From positions 1 through 38,369 of the forward strand of contig NZ_JANGCE010000034.1 in NCBI RefSeq assembly GCF_024462775.1: 38,369 nt of DNA, in the 5' to 3' direction. The number at the start of each line of letters is the position of its first letter. Within the stretch, counting starts at the first letter, position 1. Shown here one piece after another: positions 1 to 8,018 of the stretch. The notes below the pieces were generated by a model. The model was not told the origin of the DNA, searched no databases, and saw only the letters and a program-made list of their open reading frames with translations. Made by a program: the position numbers and the translations under genes. Origin of the DNA: Butyricicoccus faecihominis (GTDB lineage: Bacteria > Bacillota > Clostridia > Oscillospirales > Butyricicoccaceae).

Positions 1-120
1 TCCGCTATCCTCATTTCGCCGCCGAGCGGCGATCGAATGAGAGCGAATCTCGCGCTAACGCGCGAATTTCGGTAGGAACCGCGCGTTCGCGCGAGATCCT
101 TCGCTCCGCTCAGGATGACA
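1..120. repeat. Dispersed palindromic repeat, copy 1
   Basis: This GC-rich, highly palindromic stretch contains GCGCGTTCGCGCGAGATCC and ends in CTCAGGATGACA (109-120). Both strings recur, with one base changed in the first, in a second element at 21351-21454. The left part is diverged or cut by the window edge, because no TGTCATTC end is visible. No coding sequence fits it. The element resembles short MITE-like or REP-like intergenic repeats. The remaining bases up to the terminator at 291 hold no gene that I can support. Confidence 0.65.
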
Positions 121-290
121 AACATATAAAAATTCCTTAACTAAATGACATTGGTAACCACGCTCCGCCGTTCACCGTTGCAATAAACCGCGACCCGTGC
201 CATGCAAATTTTGCCTGAAAACGAACCGAATTTGCCAGAGGACTTGACAAATGAGCAAAACCGAATATCATAAAACCATTTATATTTAAA

Positions 291-326
291 AATAGTGGGG
301 ATTGCAATTTTGCAATCCCCACTATT
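291..326 (-). terminator. Terminator of the small XRE gene
   Basis: Two 17-base arms (291-307 and 310-326) are perfectly complementary. On the minus strand the hairpin is followed by a T-rich run (TTTTTAAATAT). The stop codon of the XRE gene lies inside the right arm, so this is its Rho-independent terminator. Confidence 0.85.
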
Positions 327-543
327 CGGTGTCAGCAACGTTATCGTCGTCAAAATGCTCCATAATATCTTCAACATTGCAGTGAAGAATATTGCACAAT
401 CGGTCAACTGTTACAATTTCAATGTTTTTATTTTTACGAAGCCGATCAAGTAATGAATTACTTATGTGGTGATGAGTATATAAATCGTACTGCGTAATAC
501 CTTTATCTTTCATCGTTTGCCACAGTTTGTCGAATTTTATCAT
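322..543 (-). CDS. Small XRE/Cro-type HTH regulator
   Basis: This 73-residue protein is essentially one helix-turn-helix domain. It carries the pattern ITQYDLYTHHHISNSLLDRL around residues 16-35, followed by the VDRLCNILHC recognition and support helices typical of short Cro/C1 proteins. The tail is acidic (FDDDNVADTE). It probably binds DNA as a dimer and may regulate itself or the divergent gene at 671. The start ATG at 543 has AGGTG a few bases upstream. The gene is AT-rich and lies in a low-GC island, which suggests acquisition. The family call is firm and the target is inferred. Confidence 0.8.
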   Translation of the reverse strand: MIKFDKLWQTMKDKGITQYDLYTHHHISNSLLDRLRKNKNIEIVTVDRLCNILHCNVEDIMEHFDDDNVADTE

Positions 544-573
544 TTATACACCTATTATATATTAAAACATCTA

Positions 574-602
574 TTGCATTAATCACATTATGTGCGTAAA
601 AT
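574..602 (+). promoter_or_regulatory. Promoter for the unknown gene at 671
   Basis: TTGCAT (574-579) and TAAAAT (597-602) are separated by exactly 17 bp. Transcription would start near 609, just before the inverted repeat at 612-637. A TATAAT on the minus strand (554-559) may serve the divergent XRE gene. Confidence 0.55.
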
Positions 603-611
603 AGGATTTAT

Positions 612-637
612 AACAGTGTCGTTATAAAGACACTGTT
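612..637 (+). promoter_or_regulatory. Perfect inverted repeat in the 5' leader
   Basis: AACAGTGTC (612-620) and GACACTGTT (629-637) form a perfect 9-bp dyad around an 8-base centre. It sits right after the predicted start of transcription and 33 bases before the start codon. It is not followed by a T-run, so it is not a terminator. It could be an operator, possibly for the neighbouring XRE protein, or an mRNA hairpin. Confidence 0.55.
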
Positions 638-670
638 GGAGATATGTTTTTTATATAGGAGTTGTTACTA

Positions 671-1009
671 ATGAAAAAGAAGCCAACACAAGAACAGCAA
701 AAAAGAAAGCGTAAAAAATATGAGAAAAAAAGATACTTGGTGTATGAAATGATGATAGGGGACATGACATTTTGCTCGCCACAAATAAATAAAAAGTTTT
801 ATGTTAAAGATGAATTTAAGGAGGGCACGGTCTGTGGTTCGGCCTATACGGATATTTATAATGCAGCAAATAATATATGCGCAAAGCTGAATGTCAATGA
901 GGATCTAGACGTGGAGTGTATTTTAAATTCCTATAACAAGATTACAGAACATTTATGCTATTGTATGTATGATTACGGTGCTTTGTTTGGCAAAAAATAT
1001 TGGGAGTAA
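671..1009 (+). CDS. Uncharacterised small basic protein
   Basis: I do not recognise this 112-residue protein. It begins with a very lysine/arginine-rich stretch (residues 1-20, MKKKPTQEQQKRKRKKYEKK), followed by a mixed, probably globular part. The C-terminal half has several cysteines (CGSAY, NICAK, VECIL, HLCYCMY). There is no signal peptide or membrane segment. ATG 671 is chosen because AGGAG lies at 657-661, nine bases upstream; an in-frame TTG at 662 is too close to that site. Codon use is AT-rich, unlike the genes after 1139, as in the divergent XRE gene. Cargo on a small acquired island is the likeliest reading. Confidence 0.65.
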   Translation: MKKKPTQEQQKRKRKKYEKKRYLVYEMMIGDMTFCSPQINKKFYVKDEFKEGTVCGSAYTDIYNAANNICAKLNVNEDLDVECILNSYNKITEHLCYCMYDYGALFGKKYWE

Positions 1010-1074
1010 AAAAGAATTTACATAAAATTATTCATGCAAACTATGCTACTGTAAAGTTTGTGCACTATGCCCAC

Positions 1075-1103
1075 GTGACAGAAAAAGCGCTTTGTGATAG
1101 ACT
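1075..1103 (+). promoter_or_regulatory. Promoter of the MATE-MarR operon
   Basis: GTGACA (1075-1080) and TAGACT (1098-1103) are 17 bp apart, and a TG one base before the -10 makes it an extended -10 promoter. The start site would fall inside the operator that follows at 1106. Confidence 0.6.
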
Positions 1104-1105
1104 AT

Positions 1106-1131
1106 CCATTAGTCCCAACCCGGACTAATGG
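1106..1131 (+). promoter_or_regulatory. Palindromic operator, probably for the MarR protein
   Basis: CCATTAGTCC (1106-1115) and GGACTAATGG (1122-1131) are perfect inverted repeats around a 6-base centre. The site begins two bases after the -10 and runs into the ribosome binding site (GGAGG at 1130-1134). A bound dimer would block transcription start. MarR-family repressors use dyads of about this size, and the last gene of the operon encodes one. The same sequence in RNA could also form a hairpin next to the Shine-Dalgarno site. Confidence 0.75.
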
Positions 1132-1138
1132 AGGGCTT

Positions 1139-2470
1139 ATGAAAACACCTATTGAAAAGAATTTCTGGCGGTTTGTACTGCCAAGTATGTTTACCATGCT
1201 GCTCAGCGGCCTATATACAATCGTGGACGGCTTTTTTGTCGGACACGCGGTGGGCGATGTGGGCTTGGCCGCGATCGGGCTGGTTTGGCCGGTCGCGGCG
1301 GTGCTGATGGCGCTGGGCGTTGGTTTGGGCGCGGGCGGCTCGGTAATGGTCGCCGCGGCGCGGGGCGCGGGCGAGGAGGAGCAGGCCGCGCGGGCGCGGG
1401 GCAACGCCATGGTGCTGCTCGCGCTGGCGGGCGTTGCCAGCGCGGTCGTCTTAGTGCCCGCCTGCGGCATGCTGGCGCGGCTGCTTGGCGCGCGCGGCGA
1501 AGTGTACGAGGCGGCGGTGGCCTATCTGCGCATCATCGCCATGGGCGGCGGGATGCAGGTGCTGGGCGCGGGGTTAACGCCGCTGATTCGCGGCGAGGGC
1601 CGCACGGTCGCGGCTATGTGCATCATGGGCGGCGGTCTGGTCACCAATATTCTGCTGGACTGGACATTTACCATGGCGCTGCCGTGGGGGCTTGGGGGCG
1701 CGGCCATGGCCACGGTGCTGGCGCAGGCGGTCACGGCCGCCGCCGCGCTGTGCTTCCTGCTGCCGCGTCTGAAACCGCGGGATTTTAAACCGGAACCACG
1801 GCTGATACGCCGCACGGCGGCCACCGCCGTAGCGCCCTTCGGTCTGTCACTGATGCCCAACCTGATCACCGTGATGAGCAACTTCCAGTGCCTGCATTAC
1901 GGCGGCGATACGGCGGTCGCGGCGTATTCGGTGGCCAATTACTTTGTCGCTTCGGCGATCCTGCTGATCTCCGGCGTGGGCGAGGGGTTGCAGCCCCTTG
2001 TCAGCTACGCCCACGGCGCGGCCGATACGCGGGGCAAGCGCGCGCTTCTGCGCCGGGGGATCGGGGCCGTGCTCGCGTGCGGCCTGCTGTTCGCGCTGGT
2101 CACGCTGCCCGCCCGCACGCTGCTGCCGCAGTTATTTGCCGCTTCGGACGAGGTAGCCGGTCTGCTGCGCACCGCCATGCCGGTGTTCGGCGCGGCGTTC
2201 CCGCTGCTCGCGGTGGGTAAGCTGTTTATTTCGTATTTCTACGCGTCCGGGCACACGCTTTGGTCGTCACTGCTCGTTTACGGCGATCCGCTGGTGTTTT
2301 CGCCGGTGGCGCTGCTGATTTTGCCGCGCTGGGGCGGGCTCACGGGCGTATGGGCGGCGCTGCCGGTGGCGCAGGCGCTGGTGCTCCTGCTCTTGGCGGT
2401 GCTGCTGGCCCGGGATAAAATAAGCAAAAAGGGGGCAAGTTATGATGCAGTCGCTCGATCAGAGTATTGA
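1139..2470 (+). CDS. MATE family multidrug/Na+ antiporter
   Basis: This 443-residue membrane protein has about 12 hydrophobic segments. Its N-terminus (FWRFVLPSMFTMLLSGLYTI followed by VDGFFVGH) is the hallmark of the MATE exporters of the NorM/MepA type. These proteins sit in the cytoplasmic membrane and expel cationic drugs or toxic metabolites in exchange for Na+ or H+. ATG 1139 is chosen because it gives the standard MATE N-terminus and follows GGAGG at 1130-1134, with a rather short 4-base spacing. An upstream GTG at 1094 would run through the operator. The gene overlaps the MarR gene by 29 bases, so the two are translated together. The substrate is not evident from sequence. Confidence 0.9.
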   Translation: MKTPIEKNFWRFVLPSMFTMLLSGLYTIVDGFFVGHAVGDVGLAAIGLVWPVAAVLMALGVGLGAGGSVMVAAARGAGEEEQAARARGNAMVLLALAGVASAVVLVPACGMLARLLGARGEVYEAAVAYLRIIAMGGGMQVLGAGLTPLIRGEGRTVAAMCIMGGGLVTNILLDWTFTMALPWGLGGAAMATVLAQAVTAAAALCFLLPRLKPRDFKPEPRLIRRTAATAVAPFGLSLMPNLITVMSNFQCLHYGGDTAVAAYSVANYFVASAILLISGVGEGLQPLVSYAHGAADTRGKRALLRRGIGAVLACGLLFALVTLPARTLLPQLFAASDEVAGLLRTAMPVFGAAFPLLAVGKLFISYFYASGHTLWSSLLVYGDPLVFSPVALLILPRWGGLTGVWAALPVAQALVLLLLAVLLARDKISKKGASYDAVARSEY

Positions 2471-2882
2471 CCGGTATTATGAAAGCTGGTTCGGTATCAA
2501 CGCCGCCTATGATAAGTGGGCCGCGCAAAACGGCATCGCCACAAACGCGCTGTATGTCCTGCTTGCCCTGAACGATCAGCAGGAGCCGCTGTCCCAGCGC
2601 GCGATCTGCCTGCGGATGCAGCTTTCCAAGCAGACCGTGTCCGGCGTGATCGAGGGGTTTGTCAAAAAAGGCTATGTCACAAGCACGCCCGCGCCGGACG
2701 ACAGAAGACAGAAAAACGTTGTGCTGACAGCGGCGGGGCGGCGCTATGCCGAAACGGTTTGCGGGGCGCTGCGTGAATTTGAACGGCGCGCGATGGGCGA
2801 TCTGCCCGCCAAGCAGCGTCAGGCGCTGGTGGCGGGCAGCGAATGCCTGTGCGCCGCGCTGCGCCGTGCGCTGGAATTGTAG
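2442..2882 (+). CDS. MarR family transcriptional regulator
   Basis: This 146-residue winged-helix protein carries the MarR core: an N-terminal dimerisation helix, the HTH region LSQRAICLRMQLSKQTVSGV (about residues 50-69), and the wing motif APDDRRQKNVVLT (about residues 84-96). The DDRR segment of the wing, which contacts the minor groove, is intact. Its gene overlaps the end of the MATE exporter, which is the usual repressor-pump arrangement (compare MepR/MepA in Staphylococcus). It most likely represses its own operon through the dyad at 1106-1131 and releases on ligand binding. Start ATG 2442 or 2445 follows a GGGGG stretch. The operon ends at the terminator at 2905. Confidence 0.9.
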   Translation: MMQSLDQSIDRYYESWFGINAAYDKWAAQNGIATNALYVLLALNDQQEPLSQRAICLRMQLSKQTVSGVIEGFVKKGYVTSTPAPDDRRQKNVVLTAAGRRYAETVCGALREFERRAMGDLPAKQRQALVAGSECLCAALRRALEL

Positions 2883-2904
2883 TTTTTTCACACAGAAAGG
2901 TTTC

Positions 2905-2939
2905 AAAATCGATCGAAACTGCGGTTTCGATCGATTTTT
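2905..2939 (+). terminator. Terminator of the MATE-MarR operon
   Basis: The arms 2905-2919 and 2924-2938 (15 bp, with the core ATCGATCGAAAC) are perfectly complementary around TGCG and end in a T-run. It separates the drug-efflux operon from the glycosidase gene. Confidence 0.85.
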
Positions 2940-2940
2940 G

Positions 2941-2969
2941 TTTACCGGACGGCCGCGCTGTGCTATAAT
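2941..2969 (+). promoter_or_regulatory. Promoter of the glycosidase gene
   Basis: The consensus TATAAT (2964-2969) is preceded by TGC, giving an extended -10. TTTACC (2941-2946) sits 17 bp upstream as a weak -35. Confidence 0.6.
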
Positions 2970-3042
2970 GATATACAGAGTAATCTGGCCTGCTATGGTT
3001 TTACGGGCCATGTTAAATATGAGTTTTACTGGGGGAAACGTA

Positions 3043-4947
3043 TTGAAAACCATTCCCGACTGCATGTATCATTCCCGCGATTTAGCCTGCAAAACGCCGT
3101 ACGGAGCGGCGCCCGCCGGCAAACCCGTTGTTTTTTCCGCTTATCCGGAACGCGCGCGCGGCACGGCCCATGCGACCCTGTGGATCGAGGAGGACGGCGG
3201 CGTGGCGCGCAGCCTGCCCATGCGTTGGCACGGCATTTTTGGCGAGCGCGACCGGTACAGCGTTCAGTTTACGCCCGAGCATCCCGGACTTTATTGGTAT
3301 TACTTTACCATTGAAATGTCGGACGGTCCGCATTACTGCATGCGCGGCTACGGCGGCCGGTGCGAGCTGCTCGATAATATCGGAGATAAATACCAGCTCA
3401 CGGTGTACGACCCGGATTACAAGGTGCCCGCTTGGTTCGGCGAGGGCATTTCCTACAATATTTTTCCGGACCGCTTCTGCCGCGACCGCGTGCCGGTCCA
3501 GCCCGAGGGCGAGGGCATCGCCCCGCGCGTGCTGCACGAAAACTGGGACGACATCCCCGCTTATAAGCCCGATGAGAACGGAGAGATCCTCAATAACGAT
3601 TTCTTCGGCGGAACGCTGCGCGGCGTGATCGACAAGCTGGATTATTTGGAAAGCCTGAACGTGCGCACCATCTATTTCAACCCGATCTTTCAGGCCTATT
3701 CCAACCACCGCTATGATACCGGCGATTACAAGCGGATCGATCCCCTGCTGGGCAGCGAGGAGATCTTTGTCGAACTGTGCCGCAAAGCCAAAGCGCGCGG
3801 CATGCGCGTCGTGCTGGACGGCGTTTTCAACCATACTGGGTTTGACAGCCGCTACTTCAACGGCCGCGGCCGGTATGGAGGCCTTGGCGCGCACCAATCC
3901 AAGGATTCGCCGTATTACGGCTGGTATGACTTCCAATCGTGGCCCGACAAGTATTCCTCTTGGTGGGGCATTTACACGCTCCCGCAGGTGCGCGAAATGG
4001 ATGAGGATTATCTAAACTATATCATTGAGGACGAGGACAGCGTCATCCGCCGGTACCTGCGCCTTGGCGCGTCCGGCTGGCGGCTGGATGTGGCCGACGA
4101 ACTGCCGGATTCGTTTATACGCCGCCTGAACGCGGCCGCGCGCCGGGAAAAGGACGATGCGCTCGTCATCGGCGAAGTGTGGGAGGACGCCTCCAACAAG
4201 ATCGCCTATTCCGAACGCCGCCGCTATTTGCACGGCGGCGAGCTGGACAGCGTGATGAACTACCCGCTGCGGGACGCGATCCTCGCGTTTCTGAACGGCG
4301 GCACGGCGGAGCACTTTGCCGAAACCATGGAGTGCGTGCGCGAAAACTACCCGCGCGCCGTGTTTTATAACCTGATGAACATCATCGGCACGCACGATAC
4401 CGCGCGGGCGCTGACCGTGCTCGGCGCGCCCGAGGAGCTTTGGAACGCCGGCCGCGAGGAGCGCGCGCAGTACGAGCTGCCGCCCGAGCGATTGGCCGCG
4501 GCTAAGGCGCGGCTCAAGCTGGCCGCCGTGCTGCAATTCACCATGCCGGGCTCGCCCACGATCTACTATGGGGACGAAGCAGGTCGGCAGGGCTTTGAGG
4601 ACCCCTTCAACCGCCGCACCTATCCGTGGGGCGCGGAGGACCGCGAGCTTTTAAGCTTTTACCGCAACCTGTGCAATATCCGCGCCCACAGCGATACGTT
4701 GGCGCGGGGCGATCTGAAATTCCTGAAATCGTACGGCAGCCTGCTTCAGTTCGAGCGCAAGGGGCCGCAGTCGCGCATGCTGATTATGGTCAATCGCGGC
4801 TATCAGGATGTGCGCACCTATATCGACGCGGTGTACGCGATCGATCTGCTTTCCGGCGAGGAATTCGACCATGCGGACAGCAAGGGCGTGCGCATCACGG
4901 TACCGGCGGAGACCGCGTATATCCTGCGCTGCTTCGGCAACCCGTAA
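3043..4947 (+). CDS. GH13 alpha-amylase family enzyme (neopullulanase/cyclomaltodextrinase-like)
   Basis: This 634-residue enzyme should hydrolyse alpha-1,4 (and perhaps alpha-1,6) links in maltodextrins. An N-terminal beta-sandwich of about 130 residues precedes the TIM barrel, which begins near the ISYNIFPDRFCR motif. The four GH13 regions are present: DGVFNHTG (D259), GWRLDVADE (nucleophile D349), GEVWED (acid/base E378) and IIGTHDTAR (D452). There is no signal peptide, so it acts in the cytoplasm on imported oligosaccharides. TTG 3043 is taken as the start because GGGGG lies at 3031-3035; the in-frame ATG at 3019 is the alternative. The exact subfamily and product specificity cannot be read from the sequence. 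A NUDIX gene follows after 14 bases. Confidence 0.88.
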   Translation: MKTIPDCMYHSRDLACKTPYGAAPAGKPVVFSAYPERARGTAHATLWIEEDGGVARSLPMRWHGIFGERDRYSVQFTPEHPGLYWYYFTIEMSDGPHYCMRGYGGRCELLDNIGDKYQLTVYDPDYKVPAWFGEGISYNIFPDRFCRDRVPVQPEGEGIAPRVLHENWDDIPAYKPDENGEILNNDFFGGTLRGVIDKLDYLESLNVRTIYFNPIFQAYSNHRYDTGDYKRIDPLLGSEEIFVELCRKAKARGMRVVLDGVFNHTGFDSRYFNGRGRYGGLGAHQSKDSPYYGWYDFQSWPDKYSSWWGIYTLPQVREMDEDYLNYIIEDEDSVIRRYLRLGASGWRLDVADELPDSFIRRLNAAARREKDDALVIGEVWEDASNKIAYSERRRYLHGGELDSVMNYPLRDAILAFLNGGTAEHFAETMECVRENYPRAVFYNLMNIIGTHDTARALTVLGAPEELWNAGREERAQYELPPERLAAAKARLKLAAVLQFTMPGSPTIYYGDEAGRQGFEDPFNRRTYPWGAEDRELLSFYRNLCNIRAHSDTLARGDLKFLKSYGSLLQFERKGPQSRMLIMVNRGYQDVRTYIDAVYAIDLLSGEEFDHADSKGVRITVPAETAYILRCFGNP

Positions 4948-4961
4948 AAGGAGAAATAAAG

Positions 4962-5501
4962 ATGGATTTTACAGAAAAACAGCTTTCCGCCCAGTATTTC
5001 TTTGAAGGACGCATCATGAAGGCGCGCTTGGACGAAGTGCTGCTGCCCAACGGTAAAAAGGCCCGCCGCGAGGTGTGCGAGCATGTCGGCGGCGTCGGCG
5101 TGCTGCCGATCGACGGGGACGGCAATATTATTTTGGTGCGGCAGTTCCGCTATCCGTACGAAACGACCCTGCTGGAGATTCCGGCGGGCAAGCTGGACCA
5201 CGGGGCGGAGGACCAAGCGGCCTGCGGCGCGCGCGAGCTGCGCGAGGAGACCGGCTGCACGGCGGGGCGCATTGTGCCGCTCGGCGCGCAGTACCCGTCG
5301 CCCGGGTTTCTGACCGAGGTCGTCTATCTGTTTGCCGCGCTCGACCTGACCGAGGGCGAGATGCAGCCGGACGACGATGAGTTCGTCGAGACCGTGCGCC
5401 TGCCGATCGGCGAGGTGGAGCGTATGATCCTCGCGGACGAGATACGGGACGCGAAAACCATCGTGGCAATGTACCGCGCAAGGCTCGCGGGGCTGTTTTG
5501 A
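4962..5501 (+). CDS. NUDIX hydrolase, ADP-ribose pyrophosphatase type
   Basis: This 179-residue enzyme probably splits ADP-ribose into AMP and ribose 5-phosphate, removing a reactive NAD breakdown product. The Nudix box runs from AGKLDHG to RELREETG (about residues 74-96) and keeps the REL-EE metal-binding core. The gap from the first glycine to the first glutamate is six residues instead of the usual five. The upstream RQFRYPYE strand and the downstream YPSPGF element are typical of the ADP-ribose pyrophosphatase subgroup. ATG 4962 follows AAAGGAG. The gene is 14 bases behind the glycosidase and 42 bases ahead of walR. No separate promoter is obvious. Confidence 0.88.
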   Translation: MDFTEKQLSAQYFFEGRIMKARLDEVLLPNGKKARREVCEHVGGVGVLPIDGDGNIILVRQFRYPYETTLLEIPAGKLDHGAEDQAACGARELREETGCTAGRIVPLGAQYPSPGFLTEVVYLFAALDLTEGEMQPDDDEFVETVRLPIGEVERMILADEIRDAKTIVAMYRARLAGLF

Positions 5502-5543
5502 CCGAAACATTTGGCGTGCGGCGAAAAGCGGAGGTTTTACAAC

Positions 5544-6239
5544 ATGGAAAAGAAAACGATTCTGGTGGTCGAGGATGAAAAGGCGATCGCCGATATCCTA
5601 GTGTTCAATCTGGAACGCGAGGGCTATGCAACGCTCGCCGCATACGATGGAAACGACGGCCTGCGCCTCGCGCAGGAGGGCGCGCCCGATCTGATTCTGC
5701 TGGACGTGATGCTGCCCGGTATCGACGGGTTTGAGGTGTGCAAACGGGTGCGGGCCGATTCGGATACGCCGATCATCATGCTCACCGCCCGCGAGGAAGA
5801 AACCGACAAGGTCATGGGGCTGGAGCTCGGCGCGGATGATTATATCACCAAGCCGTTTTCCATGCGCGAACTGATGGCCCGCGTCAAGGCCAACATGCGC
5901 CGCACCCTTTCGGGGGAGGAGCGCGAAAAGCAGCCCGCACAGCAGGGCGGCGGCCTGCGTATCTCGCAGGAAAACGGCATGGTTTATAAAAACAGCCGCG
6001 CGCTTGAGCTTTCCGCGCGTGAATTCGATATCCTCTGCTTTCTGGCGCAGGCGCCCGGCAAGGTGTTTTCCCGCGAGGAATTGATGGAAAAGGTTTGGGG
6101 CTATGAGTACTACGGCGATCTGCGCGCCGTCGACGTGGCGATCCGCCGCCTGCGTGAAAAGGTGGAGGATCAGCCGGCCAGCCCGCGCTACGTGATGACC
6201 AAGCGCGGCATGGGTTATTATTTTGCGGACGAGGGGTAA
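5544..6239 (+). CDS. walR: WalR (YycF) response regulator
   Basis: WalR is the OmpR/PhoB-type regulator of the essential WalRK system, which adjusts autolysin and cell-wall synthesis genes. The receiver domain (residues 1-120) has the acidic pair E10-D11, the phosphoacceptor D54 in LILLDVMLPG and the conserved lysine in YITKPF. The winged-helix effector domain contains SAREFDIL, FSREELMEKVWGYEY and RAVDVAIRRLREK. ATG 5544 is chosen because GGAGG lies at 5530-5534; the reading frame opens earlier at 5511 without support. The wal identity rests on gene order: the kinase follows after 3 bases, then yycH, yycI, walJ and rlmH. Confidence 0.92.
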   Translation: MEKKTILVVEDEKAIADILVFNLEREGYATLAAYDGNDGLRLAQEGAPDLILLDVMLPGIDGFEVCKRVRADSDTPIIMLTAREEETDKVMGLELGADDYITKPFSMRELMARVKANMRRTLSGEEREKQPAQQGGGLRISQENGMVYKNSRALELSAREFDILCFLAQAPGKVFSREELMEKVWGYEYYGDLRAVDVAIRRLREKVEDQPASPRYVMTKRGMGYYFADEG

Positions 6240-6242
6240 CAG

Positions 6243-8018
6243 ATGTTTCGATCGTTGCATATGAAGCTGGTGCTGATTCTGGTGCTGCTCATCGTTTCGG
6301 TGATGGCGGTCGTCGGCACGTTTCTGATCAACAGCGTTTCCACCTATTTTTTAGAGGATTTCAGCACGCAGGTAGACCGTGTGTTCAATGAAGAGGATAC
6401 CATGCGCTCGCTGCAGGAAAGCGCCGCGCAAAAGGGCTGGGAAGGGCTGGACGAGGTCCTTTCCGTGCTCGCCCCCCGGCTCGGCGTCAACAACACCTCG
6501 CGCAACTATTACGTACTGGACAGCGCGGGGCAGTTTAAAAGCGGCTCCAACGCCATTCTCGGCGCGGAAATGACGCGCACGAGCAATATCGTGGCCGCCA
6601 TGGCCGGCGAGGTGGGCGACCGCAGCGCGGTCTCGGGTAACGTGATGGACGTCGCCATCCCGATCGACGCGGGCGGCGAGCGCTACATCGTGTACATCGC
6701 GGATGATAAGCGGGATGTTTCCGAGCTGTCGGGCCGCTTTTTCTCGACCGTCATGCAGGCGATGATGTTCGGTCTGGTGGTCGCCATTCTGCTTTCGTTC
6801 CTGCTCTCCAAAACTATCACCACCCCGATCGAGCGCATCACCGAGGGCGCCAAGAGCATCGCGGAGGGCAACTTCGATCAAACGCTGGGCGTACAGTCCG
6901 CCGATGAGATCGGCGAGCTGACCAGCTCGTTCAACTACATGGCAAAGACCCTGAAAAGCACGGTGGGCGAGGTGCAGGGCGAGCGCGACAAGCTTTCCAC
7001 CCTGTTTTTGCACATGACGGACGGCGTCGCAGCCTTCACCACTTCGGGCAAACTGATCCATATGAACCCCGCGACCGAGAACATGCTCGGCATCCGCTTT
7101 GAGGAAAACCTGACCTTTGACGAGATCTTTGCCGATCTGAACATGCCCGATTCGGACGAGACCGCCATGCGTTCGTTCATGACGAGCGAGATCACGCGCT
7201 TCGGCCGCGTGCTTTCGGTCACGCTCGCGCCCTACGGCGCGCTGGACGGCGAGGGCGGCGTGATCGCCGTCATCCACGATATCACCGAGCAGCGCAAGCT
7301 AGACGAGGCGCGCCGCGAATTCGTGGCCAACGTTTCACACGAGCTGCGCACGCCGCTTACCAATATCCGTTCCTATACCGAGACCCTGACCGACGCCGCG
7401 GGCGAGCTGCCGATCGAGACGGAAAAGCAGTTCCTTGGCGTTATTTCCAGCGAGACCGACCGCATGACCCGCATCGTCACCGATCTGCTCACGCTGTCCA
7501 AGCTCGATTACGGGCGCATGGATCTGCGTATGACGCGGTTTTCGCTGCGCGATATGCTGCGCGGCGTGTCCAAGGCCATGCGCCTGAACGCGGAGGAGAA
7601 CGGCCATACCCTGATCGACGAGCTGCCGGACGATCTGCCCCGCGTGGTGGCCGATCGCGAGCGGATCGAGCAGGTGGTGATCAATATCCTGTCGAACGCG
7701 GTCAAATATACGCCAAAGGGCGGCCATATCCATCTGTCCGCCTGCACGCTGTCGGGGGACCGCGTGCGTATCACGGTGGAGGACGACGGTATCGGCATTC
7801 CCAAGGAGGATGTGCCGCGCCTGTTTGAACGCTTCTACCGCGTCGATAAGGCGCGCTCCCGCGCGGCGGGCGGCACCGGCCTTGGGCTCGCGATCGCCAA
7901 GGAGATCATCGAGCAGCATGAAGGCAAGATCGCGCTCGCAAGCGAGTACGGCAAGGGCACGATCGTGACCATCACCCTGCCGACGAACCTGAAGCCGACC
8001 GAGGAGGGAGCCGTATGA
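6243..8018 (+). CDS. walK: WalK (YycG) sensor histidine kinase
   Basis: This 591-residue membrane kinase phosphorylates WalR. It has a first membrane helix (about residues 7-30), an extracellular sensing region, a second helix (about 171-191), a HAMP linker starting at TTPIERITEGA, a PAS domain (from about 250) and the catalytic core. The core shows the HisKA motif FVANVSHELRTP with H366, the N box NILSNAVKYTP, the G1 box DDGIGIP, the F box LFERFYR and the G2 box GGTGLGLAIAKEI. The architecture matches WalK of low-GC Gram-positives. Its ribosome binding site lies in the end of walR. Its stop overlaps the yycH start (ATGA), indicating translational coupling. Confidence 0.92.
   Translation: MFRSLHMKLVLILVLLIVSVMAVVGTFLINSVSTYFLEDFSTQVDRVFNEEDTMRSLQESAAQKGWEGLDEVLSVLAPRLGVNNTSRNYYVLDSAGQFKSGSNAILGAEMTRTSNIVAAMAGEVGDRSAVSGNVMDVAIPIDAGGERYIVYIADDKRDVSELSGRFFSTVMQAMMFGLVVAILLSFLLSKTITTPIERITEGAKSIAEGNFDQTLGVQSADEIGELTSSFNYMAKTLKSTVGEVQGERDKLSTLFLHMTDGVAAFTTSGKLIHMNPATENMLGIRFEENLTFDEIFADLNMPDSDETAMRSFMTSEITRFGRVLSVTLAPYGALDGEGGVIAVIHDITEQRKLDEARREFVANVSHELRTPLTNIRSYTETLTDAAGELPIETEKQFLGVISSETDRMTRIVTDLLTLSKLDYGRMDLRMTRFSLRDMLRGVSKAMRLNAEENGHTLIDELPDDLPRVVADRERIEQVVINILSNAVKYTPKGGHIHLSACTLSGDRVRITVEDDGIGIPKEDVPRLFERFYRVDKARSRAAGGTGLGLAIAKEIIEQHEGKIALASEYGKGTIVTITLPTNLKPTEEGAV

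Noticed and set aside
2340-3065. A long minus-strand frame across the MATE end, MarR gene and glycosidase start.
   Set aside because: It is antisense to three well-supported genes and crosses a terminator; it is a GC-rich shadow frame.
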